Source: Melastoma dodecandrum
Taxonomy: Eukaryota > Streptophyta > Magnoliopsida > Myrtales > Melastomataceae
Length of the DNA stretch: 64,000 bases
Assembly: GCA_029817715.1 (NCBI GenBank)
Contig: JARUPY010000149.1
Location: 1,116,001 to 1,180,000, forward strand
Direction of reading: 5' to 3'
In this document: positions 1-8,716 of the stretch, one piece after another
Layout: every line of letters begins with the position of its first letter
Numbering within the stretch: the stretch's first letter is position 1
Notes under the pieces: generated by a model
Database searches by the model: none
What the model was told of the DNA's origin: nothing
The model's input: the letters and a program-made list of their open reading frames with translations, nothing else
Position numbers and translations under genes: made by a program

Positions 1-2
1 TA

Positions 3-2426
3 GACAACAGAACGTTTAATGAGCTGGTGACTGCGAAGAGGGAAATTTACAGGCCCGATTATCCACACAGAATTAAGCAGGAGTTTGTTCCGATGGATAA
101 TGTTTTGAAGCCTATAATTACCCCTGGTGCTTTTCTAGATATAGATTGTGAAAAGCATGTATCTGAAAAGATAGATGAGTGGTTATCACTAATTCGAATG
201 ACTGTATCCGCAGGAGGAATGCCTCCTGGGATAGTCTACGAATTATGTGTGGCAGCCCTCATGGGTACAGCGCAAAAATACTGGAAAACCTTAGTGTCGC
301 ACACAGACATTAAGGAAAAGATAGATCAAGCGCTGACGGTTGACGGAGTATTGGCAATAATAGCTGATGCCCTGAAACGTGAGTTATGTGGTTTCTCGTT
401 ATCCACTGAAACTGTGGAAAAGGAGCAGTCGATGACCGCTCTGGTTAAACTACAGATCTGTAATATGTGTCTGTTTGACAGCTACGTGTGTGGATTCCAG
501 AAGTATTATTACAATCTGGATGTAGTGTCTCAGCAGTTCATATTAGGAACCTTTTTTGCAAAACTTCTAGAGCCCTGGCCAGAGGTTGCGCAAAAGGCCT
601 ATGAATTACTTCTGAGTGAGGAGAAGATTGTCTCTGGACTCGGAGGAAAAATTCAGGCGGTGAAGTACGCAATGCGTAAAGCATGTACTGAGCTCCAGGT
701 GAAAGAGGCAGCTAAGAAGCTACCTTACCTAAACAAGAGCTGTTGTTCTCAGATAGAGTATGTACCTGGAAGGTATGGATGCGATACACGCAGTACTCCA
801 GGAGACTCTTTGAAGAGAAGGAACTTTCCTCGTAAGAGGAAGTTTGTTGGGTACAACAAAAAGAAAGTTTGGCCCAAGAAGGACTTCCAGCGTAAGCAAA
901 AGGGAGGTCTTGCTTACAAACCAAGAAGGTTGGTGAGGAGAAGGGATAATCTGAAGGATAAAGATAGGATCGATGCCTTCAAAAGAAAGCATGGCAGAGA
1001 ACCTAAGTGTCCTAAAGGGAAGCCTTTGAGCAGTTGTAATTGCTGCTGGTTTTGTGGCTCAAAGGACCACAAAGCGGATAGTTGTCCGAAGAAGAACCAA
1101 AGGAGAGAAAGACTCCGAATGATCTTCCTGGATGACAGGAGTCATGAGGAAGAAGTCCTTGCTTACGAACCCATAGATGAGCAAGAGATTTCCGACTTAG
1201 ACTCGGAAGTAGAATCAATCTATGAGGTAGTATCTGATTATGATACAGACTCGGAAGATGATTCTGATCTTTGGAAGATGCATCTGTTCATGATGAGAGC
1301 GGTGCAAAACGAAGATGGTGATGAGATGGTTCCATTGGAAGCATCGAATCAGGTACTGGAGGAATCTCACCAGTACGAAGATCCATCCCAGTCGGTGCTG
1401 GAATGGAGGTTGCCTAATGTTAATGCGAGAGAAGTCTACAACATATCAAGATTTAATTTTAGATCAATAATAGACATCTCGCAAACAGAAGCAACGGCTC
1501 AAGTCACAAGTACAGAACTTGAGACTTTGGATATCCCATTACTCAACGTACAACGCATACGTGAAACCATGCAACGTGCGAGAGGTGTATATAACTATAT
1601 ACACATCGGGTTGATCCAAGTAGGATTAATCCCGCTGTTTCATTTACCAGCGGATAGTCCTGTGGTAGCAGCTGTGATCGATAAACGGTGGCGAGAGTTT
1701 AGAGATCAGTTGATATCAGGAATACAGGCCAACCTAGCGCATGGCCCTGTATGGTTCCAAGTCCATCCAAATTTCATGATGGCCTTGAACGATCGCTGTT
1801 TGGGAAATTCATTGACCTTAAGGATCAAGTCGATGAATATGGATCGTATGAACCCCCAGGCCAAGTATTTGGCGTATCACACTAGGGTGATTTACCGATT
1901 GGTAAATACCACTAGTCCTCGGGTGAGGAACATCTCAAGGCTTACTGAGTTGTTCGAAGAAGGTCATAATAACTACCAACAGTTTCACAGGCGAGAGGTA
2001 AACCCATTGGAGTTAACCTGGCCAAGAAACTGGGTTATGACTGAACCTGGTAGTAGCTCTAGGCCGATTAGTGCGGCCAATATCCGACAAAGAGGTAACG
2101 AGATTACTTTGATGTTGGGTGAACCGTCTAGGGACAGTTTTAGAGCTGATAGGCAATTGCCTATGCTTAGCGAAAGGGCTGACAGGCATTTGCCTGTGAG
2201 GATGCCAATCCTGAGAGAGCCGCTCAATAGAGCGCCCTCTGAAGTCTCTTCTAGAGCTAGTGATGTGGGAGAAGACGTAATAGTCTCTCGACCAGAGGTT
2301 GCAAGCGCACCTCCACTAATAGAAGAGATGTCTCGAAGGTCTGTTGATTCAAGAACCCCGTCACAACATACGGGTAGAATCGTAGGGTATAGACAGGTAT
2401 CATTACCAGTCTATGAAGACCTGTAG
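3..2426 (+). pseudogene. Pararetroviral polyprotein, coat protein and movement protein part (5' partial, frameshifted)
   Basis: The reading frame is open from the window edge. The first ~420 residues are a caulimovirid coat protein: a core with an YYYNLD-type motif, a highly basic stretch around 800-1000, and a zinc knuckle CX2CX4HX4C with its first Cys codon at 1044 (CWFCGSKDHKADSC), then an acidic Asp/Glu/Ser tail (1180-1270). From about 1390 to 2090 follows a 30K-superfamily movement protein, recognisable from the IHIGLIQVGLIPLF segment and the following PVWFQVHPNF stretch. So coat precedes movement protein, the reverse of Badnavirus and Petuvirus. In EB the same frame runs on into the protease; here a one-base loss near 2418 creates a stop at 2424-2426. 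The protein is old and probably not made as a full polyprotein. Confidence 0.85.
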
Positions 2427-2452
2427 ATCAAACGAGGGAGGAATCTATACGG

Positions 2453-3376
2453 ATGTTAAGGGTTACCAGTATGGAATACTCGTTATCCAAGATTCCTGAA
2501 GTTTGTAAGGTTATTGAACAAATAGCCGAACAAAGGTCTATTCCAATAGACGAAATCTGGAGGATGATAGAACCATCCCAAAGTGTACCTGAGAATATTG
2601 GGTTTAGTGTTAGGAAGGAAGATCTGAGCACATATGTTGCTCTAACTTTCAAATTTCCTGGATACTATGAGTATTCTCTGGATACTCTGATAGACACTGG
2701 GTGTAGCATAACATGTGCTAGACTCAATGCTCTGCCAGATGAGTGGTGGGAACCACTGCAGAAACCCATCCACATGGTTAACGTCGATGGTATGGCCACA
2801 ATTGTTGGTCATAAGGCAAGCAACGTGCCTGTCTTTATTGGTGGACAAAAGTTCATCATTAAAGAGATTCTTGCACATCCTTTACTAGAGGCCGACATCA
2901 TTATTGGTAACGCCTTTTTAAAGGGTCAGAAGGAAAACCTTCCTTTTGTGCAGAATGAAAATGACGTTTCCATCGGTGGTGTAAAAATAAGTATTCTACA
3001 AGAGCCTAGACTTCGATTAAAATTTGGCTTTTATCCGGTAAAACGGACAGAATACTGTGGCGATATTCCATGTGAAAGAGCTTTCAGAGTGCGAGCTCAA
3101 CGTGGTGATATACGGTTGGAAGAGAACAATTCATGGGAACAAACCCTGTTTTCTCCAACGAATACCAGAAGTTTTAACTGGTATGACGACTTGTTCCCAA
3201 GACAAGAAGTGTGTATGGCTGTTAAGTTAACAGGAGCAAAATGGGATAAGTTCCTAATAAAACTAGCCGATAATTTTAGTGAGGATCCACTAAAGTTATG
3301 GACTCGAAATGGCCTCAGGGCTAGATTAGAGTTGAAAGATCCCGGAACCATTATAAGAGCCCGAAACATTACATAG
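2453..3376 (+). pseudogene. Pararetroviral polyprotein, aspartic protease part
   Basis: Retropepsin-type protease that would process the viral polyprotein. The catalytic triplet Asp-Thr-Gly is at 2693-2701 in the context LIDTGCSITCA. The hydrophobic-hydrophobic-Gly element of the family is seen in EADIIIGNAFLKG at about 2890-2925. The frame continues toward reverse transcriptase but ends at a TAG at 3374-3376, where EA and E4 have a tyrosine codon. The piece is linked to the upstream coat/movement part by the frameshift near 2418, so in an undamaged copy it would be an internal domain and not a separate gene. The first Met (2453) is therefore probably not a true start. Confidence 0.85.
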
Positions 3377-3385
3377 ACGGCTGAA

Positions 3386-4732
3386 ATGGCTGAGGAGTTT
3401 GATAAACAAATTCCTGAATTGCTTGGGAAAGGCTTGATTAGGGACAGTTACAATCCACATTCTAGTCCTGCCTTTATGGTTATAAATCATGCCGAGCAGG
3501 TGCGAGGTAAAGCACGAATGGTTATAGATTATCGTCAGCTTAACAAAGCTACAAAGGACGATGGCTATAAGATTCCCACTGCGGGAGATTTAATTGATAG
3601 GGTAAGTCTGAGCCAACCAAAGTTCTTCTCTAAGTTTGACTTGAAAAGTGGATACTGGCAAGTCAAGATGGAGGAAGAATCGGTTCCTCTAACTGCCTTC
3701 AATGCTCCGCAAGGAATGTTTGAATGGCTGGTGATGCCGTTTGGCCTGAAAAATGCTCCAGGCATATTTCAGCGCAAGATGGATAATGCTTTCAAGCAAA
3801 TCCAAAAATTTTGTGCGGTCTATATTGACGATGTGTTAGTCTACAGTCAGACTGAGGACGACCACATGAGGCACCTAGATAAGGTGACTGATATCTTCCG
3901 ACGGGAAGGTATGATTCTATCTGAGAAAAAGATAGAATGGTTTAAGGAATCGATTAACTTCTTAGGCATGGAGATTGAGCAGGGAAAGATTAAACTGCAA
4001 AATCATATTGCTGAGAAAATAGTTAATTTTCCTGACAAACTTGAGGATAGAAAGCAAGTCCAAAGATTTTGTGGATGTGCTAACTATGCAAGAAAGTTTG
4101 TGAAAGATCTTTCCCGAGATCTAAGTAGGATTTCGAAGAAAACTTCTTCTACTAATCCTTGGATATGGGAAGATAAAGACACTCAGTCAATCAGAAGGAT
4201 TAAAGCAAAGGTAAAGAATTTGCCACAACTCGCTTTACCATCTGACAAAGATGAGTTAGTCTTGGAAGTTGATGCTTCTGAAGAACATTGGGGAGCAGTC
4301 CTTAAAATTAAAGGACGCAAACCAGAACCGGTACGTAAATACTGGTCGGGAAGCTTCAAGGGGTGCGAGTTACGGTACCCGATACATGAAAAAGAAGTGT
4401 TAGCCTTAAAATACGGAATAAAGGCTTTCTTTATCTTTTTGGCACCGAAAGGATTTTTAGTGCGCTCTGACTCAACCTATGTAAAAAGGTTTATGAGTCT
4501 GAACCTTAAGGAAGCTAGGCAAACTAGACTCTTAAGGTTGCAGGAACAATTGAGCTATTATAAATATGAGGTCGAATACATTCGGTCCGACCACAACTTA
4601 ATAGCCGACTCTCTCTCTAGAGAACTTGCAAACACCTCTCTTTCTAAAAACTCTGCAGATGGATCCTGCTGCAAAGAGAAAGATATGCTGGGGATGCAAG
4701 AAGGAGGGACACTCCCGAAAGGTATGTCCTAA
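3386..4732 (+). pseudogene. Pararetroviral polyprotein, reverse transcriptase and RNase H part
   Basis: Reverse transcriptase copies pregenomic RNA to DNA, and RNase H removes the RNA strand. Visible RT motifs in order are KARMVIDYRQLNKAT, FSKFDLKSGYWQV, LTAFNAPQGMFEWLVMPFGL with KNAPGIFQRKMD, and the catalytic box YIDDVLVYS at 3821 onward. RNase H follows with its four acidic residues in LEVDASEE (~4270), IHEKEVLALK (~4385), VRSDSTYVK (~4465) and LIADSLSREL (~4605). The tail overlaps ORF3 by 74 bases in a different frame. Both enzymatic domains look complete in this copy. The frame is separated from the protease by the TAG at 3374-3376, so it is a fragment of the polyprotein. Confidence 0.9.
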
Positions 4733-6911
4733 CATGAGAGATAGTGAGCATAGTGATGCTGGTTCCGTTTCAGGAACGAAGGCAGCAGTTCTCTGCTGGC
4801 AGTGTAAGCAACTAGGACATCGTTCTTACGAATGTCCCAAGAAGCTGAAAACTGCGGATTCCCAGAAGGGAAAAGCTGAACTTAAGGAGAAAGCAAAAGC
4901 TGACTCCAAGAGTGAGGCGAAACTAGATCTCCAGAAGGAGATGGCTAATCCCAAAGAGGCTGAGGCCAGATCTAAGGGAAAGGCGAAGGAATCCCAGAAG
5001 GGGGTGGCTGGATCTAAGGGAAAGGTAATAACAAATCCCAAGGAGAAAGCGAAAGTTTTCCAGGAGGGAAAGATGGATCTGAAGGAGAAGGGTAACACCA
5101 ACTCTGGAAGAAACATGAAGAAAGATCTTCAAGAGAAGATGGCAGATCTGAAGGAGGAAAGCTCCAGAAGAGATGTGAAAACGGCAGATCTGGGAGACAA
5201 AGCGAAAGCTAAGTCTCAGGAAAAAGCCAGGAAGAAGAGGAAAGCCAAGAGGCTTGGGTCTTCTGGTCCCAAAGGGGGCGTTTCTGCAAAGGAAGGTCCT
5301 AAGAAGGACGATAAGGTTGAAGAACCTTGGTGGTCTCCTTTGACCATAGAGCAGTTTGATTACTGCCGAAACCACTTGGCCAAAGAGCAAAAAATTTCCA
5401 TTAATCAGGCTGTAAAATCCTATAAGGCTTTGTTGCAAAGCAAGGAGGAACAGAAGGAGAGAATGGAAATACAGTATGCTGAGGAAGAGGCTAAGTTCAA
5501 GGCCATAATTGGCGAGCCAGTCCAAGAGGTAAACCCTGAACCAAGGGTAGAACCTGAGGAAGCGGCTGCAATGGAGTGTGAGCAATACTTCGACTTTGGA
5601 GGTGCTTACGCAGCATTGGAAGGAACTCTGGAGAAAAAGGAGAGCCTTGAGGAAGCAATTCCTGAAAAAGACTCGGTTAAAGAGTCTGGTGGCAGAAGTC
5701 ACGGTGGCAAAGGCCATATTGGGGAAACCCAAAAGGATCTGGAAGGATCCTGGTTTTTTGATGAGGACTCATTTGAGGACGAATCCCTAAGTTGGGATGC
5801 GGCTGTAGTCTGTGGAGGACTCCTGGGCGGCATCAAACATGATGACAAGCGCCAAGTTGAGTACTTTGCAAAAAAGACAGTAGAGTACATCAAAGACCTG
5901 GAGTTTAAGCTATCAATTATGGCTTCAGGTGAAGAGGAGATGTCTAAAGTCGAAAGAGAAAGACAACAGATATTCTCCACAACGATGTCGATTATACCAG
6001 GGGATGTCAAAAATTATGAGGTCCCGAGAGTGGTAGTAGACATGAGCGAATCCTCGCTGGAGGAAAACGCTGTACTTCAACCGTATCTACACTGGATATC
6101 GGGGAAGTGGCCGTCTTTGAGAATTCATTCAGAGATGGTGGGAGTAGCAGCACCTTACATACATGCTGGGTTTGTAGACATACTGGAGATCGATAGATCT
6201 GAACCAGAGTGTATGGAAACACTGCCCATGTTGGTGAGGTACGTACTCGGATGCCTAGGCTATGGACCTAAATACGCTACGGCATTGATTACTAGCACAA
6301 TAAGGGAGGAAGAAGACCATCCGCTATACGGGAAGGTGATACTGCATAATTTGCAAGTATGGAACATCCACCCTTGTGAGAGTAGACGTCTGGTGGAACC
6401 TCAACGACAGGACCTTGACCAGAGAGGTTTATGGCGGAAATATTACAAGGACAAAACAGTCCGAAAAGCCATAAAAGTTGAGTTCCTAAAAGATGTGCTG
6501 GAGCATGTGTTAACCCGCAAGGACGAATACTACGTGCTCTGTGACGGCATCATAACCGTCACGATTCTTCGGTCAGATCTAAGTCTTATAGACGAACCAG
6601 CAGGAGACCGAGGATGGCAGAGGATGCTCGACCTTTTAGATAGTTTCTGGAGGCGAGAGAACTCTGAGTTGCACCTCCGAGCCGACACCTTCGAGGTTTG
6701 GAGCAAGATTGCTGATTTCACAGACAAGACCCTAAATCAGCAAATCGAGCATGATGAGACAGCCCTACAAATCTCGAGACAAATTCTAGAAGCGGTTCAA
6801 GACCCGCAGGGACTCTCAGAGAAAGGAGGAGTTGGCGAACCATCAAAAGCCAACAGCAAGGAAGGAACCTCCCAGGACAACGCACCAATACAGACGGGAG
6901 GAGACTGTTAG
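4659..6911 (+). CDS. ORF3: double zinc-knuckle protein of unknown function
   Basis: A 750-aa frame from the ATG at 4659 (MDPAAKRK), intact in E1. It starts inside the RNase H end. Two CCHC knuckles (CX2CX4HX4C) lie at 4686-4727 and 4794-4835, suggesting nucleic-acid binding. Then comes a 150-200 residue Lys/Glu/Ala-rich tract with degenerate repeats of the KGKAK/KEMANPKE kind, probably helical and basic, a short conserved globular block around 5320-5520, an acidic region, and a conserved C-terminal domain from ~5870 to 6730 rich in Trp/Leu. I do not recognise the C-terminal domain. The position, after RNase H, is where caulimoviruses carry the transactivator/inclusion-body protein, but I see no clear similarity. 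All four larger elements keep it. An RNA- or DNA-binding viral accessory protein is inference. Confidence 0.75.
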   Translation: MDPAAKRKICWGCKKEGHSRKVCPNMRDSEHSDAGSVSGTKAAVLCWQCKQLGHRSYECPKKLKTADSQKGKAELKEKAKADSKSEAKLDLQKEMANPKEAEARSKGKAKESQKGVAGSKGKVITNPKEKAKVFQEGKMDLKEKGNTNSGRNMKKDLQEKMADLKEESSRRDVKTADLGDKAKAKSQEKARKKRKAKRLGSSGPKGGVSAKEGPKKDDKVEEPWWSPLTIEQFDYCRNHLAKEQKISINQAVKSYKALLQSKEEQKERMEIQYAEEEAKFKAIIGEPVQEVNPEPRVEPEEAAAMECEQYFDFGGAYAALEGTLEKKESLEEAIPEKDSVKESGGRSHGGKGHIGETQKDLEGSWFFDEDSFEDESLSWDAAVVCGGLLGGIKHDDKRQVEYFAKKTVEYIKDLEFKLSIMASGEEEMSKVERERQQIFSTTMSIIPGDVKNYEVPRVVVDMSESSLEENAVLQPYLHWISGKWPSLRIHSEMVGVAAPYIHAGFVDILEIDRSEPECMETLPMLVRYVLGCLGYGPKYATALITSTIREEEDHPLYGKVILHNLQVWNIHPCESRRLVEPQRQDLDQRGLWRKYYKDKTVRKAIKVEFLKDVLEHVLTRKDEYYVLCDGIITVTILRSDLSLIDEPAGDRGWQRMLDLLDSFWRRENSELHLRADTFEVWSKIADFTDKTLNQQIEHDETALQISRQILEAVQDPQGLSEKGGVGEPSKANSKEGTSQDNAPIQTGGDC

Positions 6912-6981
6912 AATAGGACATTTTTGTCGGTCATTAGGACCCCACTAACTTTTTGTAACAGTTTAGATTCCTTTTACTTTT

Positions 6982-7028
6982 GAGCTGGCAAACAGTGCAT
7001 TGGCACCAGCTCCTTTGTGTATATATTC
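6982..7028 (+). promoter_or_regulatory. Conserved inverted repeat and first TATA box of E1
   Basis: GAGCTGG (6982-6988) and CCAGCTC (7006-7012) form a perfect 7-bp inverted repeat around a 17-base loop, followed at once by TGTATATATTC (7018-7028). EA (38886-38931) and EB (40971-41019, other strand) keep both stem arms and the TATA sequence, although loop bases differ. It lies just after ORF3, where a pararetroviral promoter is expected. Whether the repeat is a protein site, an RNA hairpin near the ORF3 transcript end, or part of the promoter cannot be told. Confidence 0.5.
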
Positions 7029-7342
7029 ACAAGCCCTCTACCTCATTTGGGGAGGCAATCTGAATAGAGAATTTTCTCTCTCAAAACTTTGAGCAAGGAA
7101 TTCTTTGATTGTCCTCCAGAAGAAAATTTAAAATGGAAAACTCAATCTCAAATCTGAGCTAAAGTTTTCTCTAATTGTTCTTCGAAGAATACCTTAAGAA
7201 ACCAAGAACGTTAGATTTGATCAAAAATTAATTAAAACTAACAAAAGGTTAGATCTGCGGATCGACACCTTGAAGGATAAGTCATTAAGACTAAACCTTG
7301 TAAGGCTAAGCCATCGGGCTGAAACCTTGGATGAGGAGTGCC

Positions 7343-7350
7343 TATATAAG
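7343..7350 (+). promoter_or_regulatory. Probable pregenomic RNA promoter, TATA box
   Basis: TATATAAG in the context GAGTGCCTATATAAGTCC is close to the strong TATA box of the cauliflower mosaic virus 35S promoter. EA (39159-39166) and EB (40740-40747, - strand) keep it. Transcription would begin about 30 bases downstream, giving a leader of about 230 bases before the small ORF at 7609 and about 560 before the primer site. Confidence 0.65.
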
Positions 7351-7608
7351 TCCCTCATGGTATGGGCATTGAGAAAGCACAGAAGAGCCTCTCCAACACC
7401 TTCTCTAAGTTCCTGAGAAGAAGACTCTTGAAGCTTTGTTTCTTGAGTTCTCTTGGTGCGGAAGCTTGGTGAACCCTCTGAGCGATTCGATTAAGGAATG
7501 AAAAACATCTTTACATTATAAAGGTTGTTTTTGCGGTTCTTTCAGTTCTGAAAGAAAGTCTTGATTAAGGCAACTTAATTAAGGTGGTGCGACTGCACGA
7601 GTCATCCT

Positions 7609-7917
7609 ATGACTGATTGTCCTAACCCAGATCTTCTACATTTAGATCACGGGGTAGGCAAGGATTCTACTACTGGTCTTCTCAATACCATAGTAGATCG
7701 ACTTGAGAATCTATCAGCACAGATATCACAAATATCAAAGCAGATAGAGAGTTATTCTAAAAGATTAGAAGAACTGACTCTAGCACAGAGTGAATTCGAG
7801 GAATATTTCCTTGAAGGTAAATCCAACTTAGGATTTACGGCAAGTTCAAAATACTCTAACGAGTATTTGAGGTTGGCTGAACGCCGACGCCAAAGACAGT
7901 TAGGAAAATCATCTTAA
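7609..7917 (+). CDS. Conserved 102-aa coiled-coil ORF upstream of the primer site
   Basis: Starts MTDCPNPDLL and ends in a basic stretch (AERRRQRQLGKSS). The middle (residues ~24-60) has leucines and isoleucines spaced as in a coiled coil. EA (39421-39729) and EB (40195-40503) keep exactly 102 codons without indels, and amino-acid differences are mostly conservative, which suggests coding constraint before decay. Coiled coil plus basic tail recalls the virion-associated protein of caulimoviruses and small badnavirus proteins, but that is analogy only. It lies between the TATA box and the primer site, so it would be the first sizeable ORF on the pregenomic RNA. Confidence 0.65.
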   Translation: MTDCPNPDLLHLDHGVGKDSTTGLLNTIVDRLENLSAQISQISKQIESYSKRLEELTLAQSEFEEYFLEGKSNLGFTASSKYSNEYLRLAERRRQRQLGKSS

Positions 7918-7939
7918 GTTCGATTCCTGTAAAGATTAT

Positions 7940-7951
7940 TGGTATCAGAGC
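7940..7951 (+). other. Primer binding site for initiator tRNA-Met (E1)
   Basis: TGGTATCAGAGC, the typical 12-base caulimovirid minus-strand primer site complementary to the 3' end of initiator tRNA-Met. The same 12 bases occur in EA, EB and the detached end. It lies about 150 bases inside the right end of the element. Confidence 0.9.
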
Positions 7952-7989
7952 CGCTTAAGAATTTTTCTAAGTCTTGGAGGACTCCTCTA

Positions 7990-8099
7990 TAGTAAGAGAA
8001 AGCCTGAGGACTATAAAAGAATTTTGGAAAGTATGAGTTTGAAGCTAGGATAGATTTGACAAAAAGAGTAAAGTTCAGGATAGATTTGTTAATTAAGCC
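7990..8099 (+). repeat. 3' terminal inverted repeat of E1
   Basis: Read on the reverse strand it begins GGCTTAATTAACAAATC and matches the 3' ends of EA, EB and the detached end. It is also an imperfect inverted copy of the 5' ends of EA, EB and E4. GGATAGATTTG occurs twice at 29-30 bp spacing, the reverse strand of the TATCC-type sub-repeat. Divergence is greater than in EA/EB, especially inward of about 60 bp. Confidence 0.75.
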
Positions 8100-8714
8100 T
8101 AATTTTCAGTGTTCTTTCTATTTGTTTGTTTGTTTTTCTCTCAACGGGGTTTCAGTGAGACCGGATTTGGATGAGGAGGAGGATCCTCTCAAGCCGTGAA
8201 GAACTTTTTCAGACTTGTCAATGAAGCTGTCGGGAATTGCTTGTGAAGATCGAGGACAAAAGTGACCGACCAAAGTTTTTCTTCTTGGCGTCCGGATGAA
8301 TGCAAGTATTTCTTCTTCTTCCTTTTGTATCTTTTTTGTTAATTGTCATCATCGAACTTGTGTTGCAGCATCCCAGTAACTGATACCAACATACCACACC
8401 ACCCAACTTCTTCGATGGAAGCGAGCTTTATACCAAGCGGCCGTCCAGAACTTGTGGAATGCATGGAATGACCGAGGCTTCGTGATACTTAGCCTCTCTC
8501 TGTATGCAGCTCGTACTTACATTCACCGCTCATCTAAGGCAGAAGACATCCAACAGCGTTATCATATTCGTCGTTTGGTCTTCCTACTTACTATCAGATT
8601 GGGCTGCATCGTTCGGATTTCGGCAAATCTCACGTACTGGATCGTCAGCTCTTGCTTAACCAAAGGCGTCCAAGTCCCATCTCCCTTCTTAGTCTTCGCC
8701 CTCCCCCTGTGAGG
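8100..8714 (+). pseudogene. Flank with decayed DUF4220 N-terminal fragment (about 8415-8650)
   Basis: After the end of E1 there is AT-rich DNA. At 8270-8390 lies a stretch (GTCCGGATGAATGCAAG and surroundings) repeated near 15640-15810. From about 8415 the DNA resembles the first exon of the DUF4220 genes: a CAGAACTTGTGGAATGCATGG-like segment, then a decayed copy of the first two membrane segments. Indels break the frame. It is a relic of an extra array unit just upstream of the gene at 8717. Confidence 0.55.
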
Positions 8715-8716
8715 CC

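Larger units (their letters stand above)
1..8099 (+). mobile_element. Endogenous pararetroviral element E1 (5' end outside window)
   Basis: Caulimoviridae-type element read left to right: coat protein and movement protein (to 2426), protease, reverse transcriptase and RNase H (2453-4732), ORF3 (4659-6911), intergenic promoter region, 102-aa ORF (7609-7917), tRNA-Met-type primer site (7940-7951) and a 3' terminal repeat ending AAGCC at 8099. It has no integrase and no LTR. The right end is the same as in EA (39938), EB (39986 on the other strand) and the detached end at 49950. The nine bases after it are TAATTTTCA (8100-8108); if E1 inserted like the others, the same nine bases should precede its 5' end, upstream of this window. 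E1 has a frameshift and a nonsense codon in the polyprotein frame, but ORF3 and the small ORF are intact. Confidence 0.9.

Noticed and set aside
3374..3376. TAG between protease and RT in E1 as a programmed readthrough signal
   Set aside because: EA and E4 have a sense codon there and EB has its stops elsewhere, so it is a mutation of this copy.
4923..5732. 269-codon open frame on the reverse strand opposite ORF3
   Set aside because: It is the mirror of the Lys/Glu-rich tract of ORF3 and has no domain or start context of its own.
1..8099. E1 as a Ty3/gypsy LTR retrotransposon
   Set aside because: No LTRs, no integrase, a caulimovirid coat knuckle and a 30K movement domain, and a caulimovirid tRNA-Met primer site.
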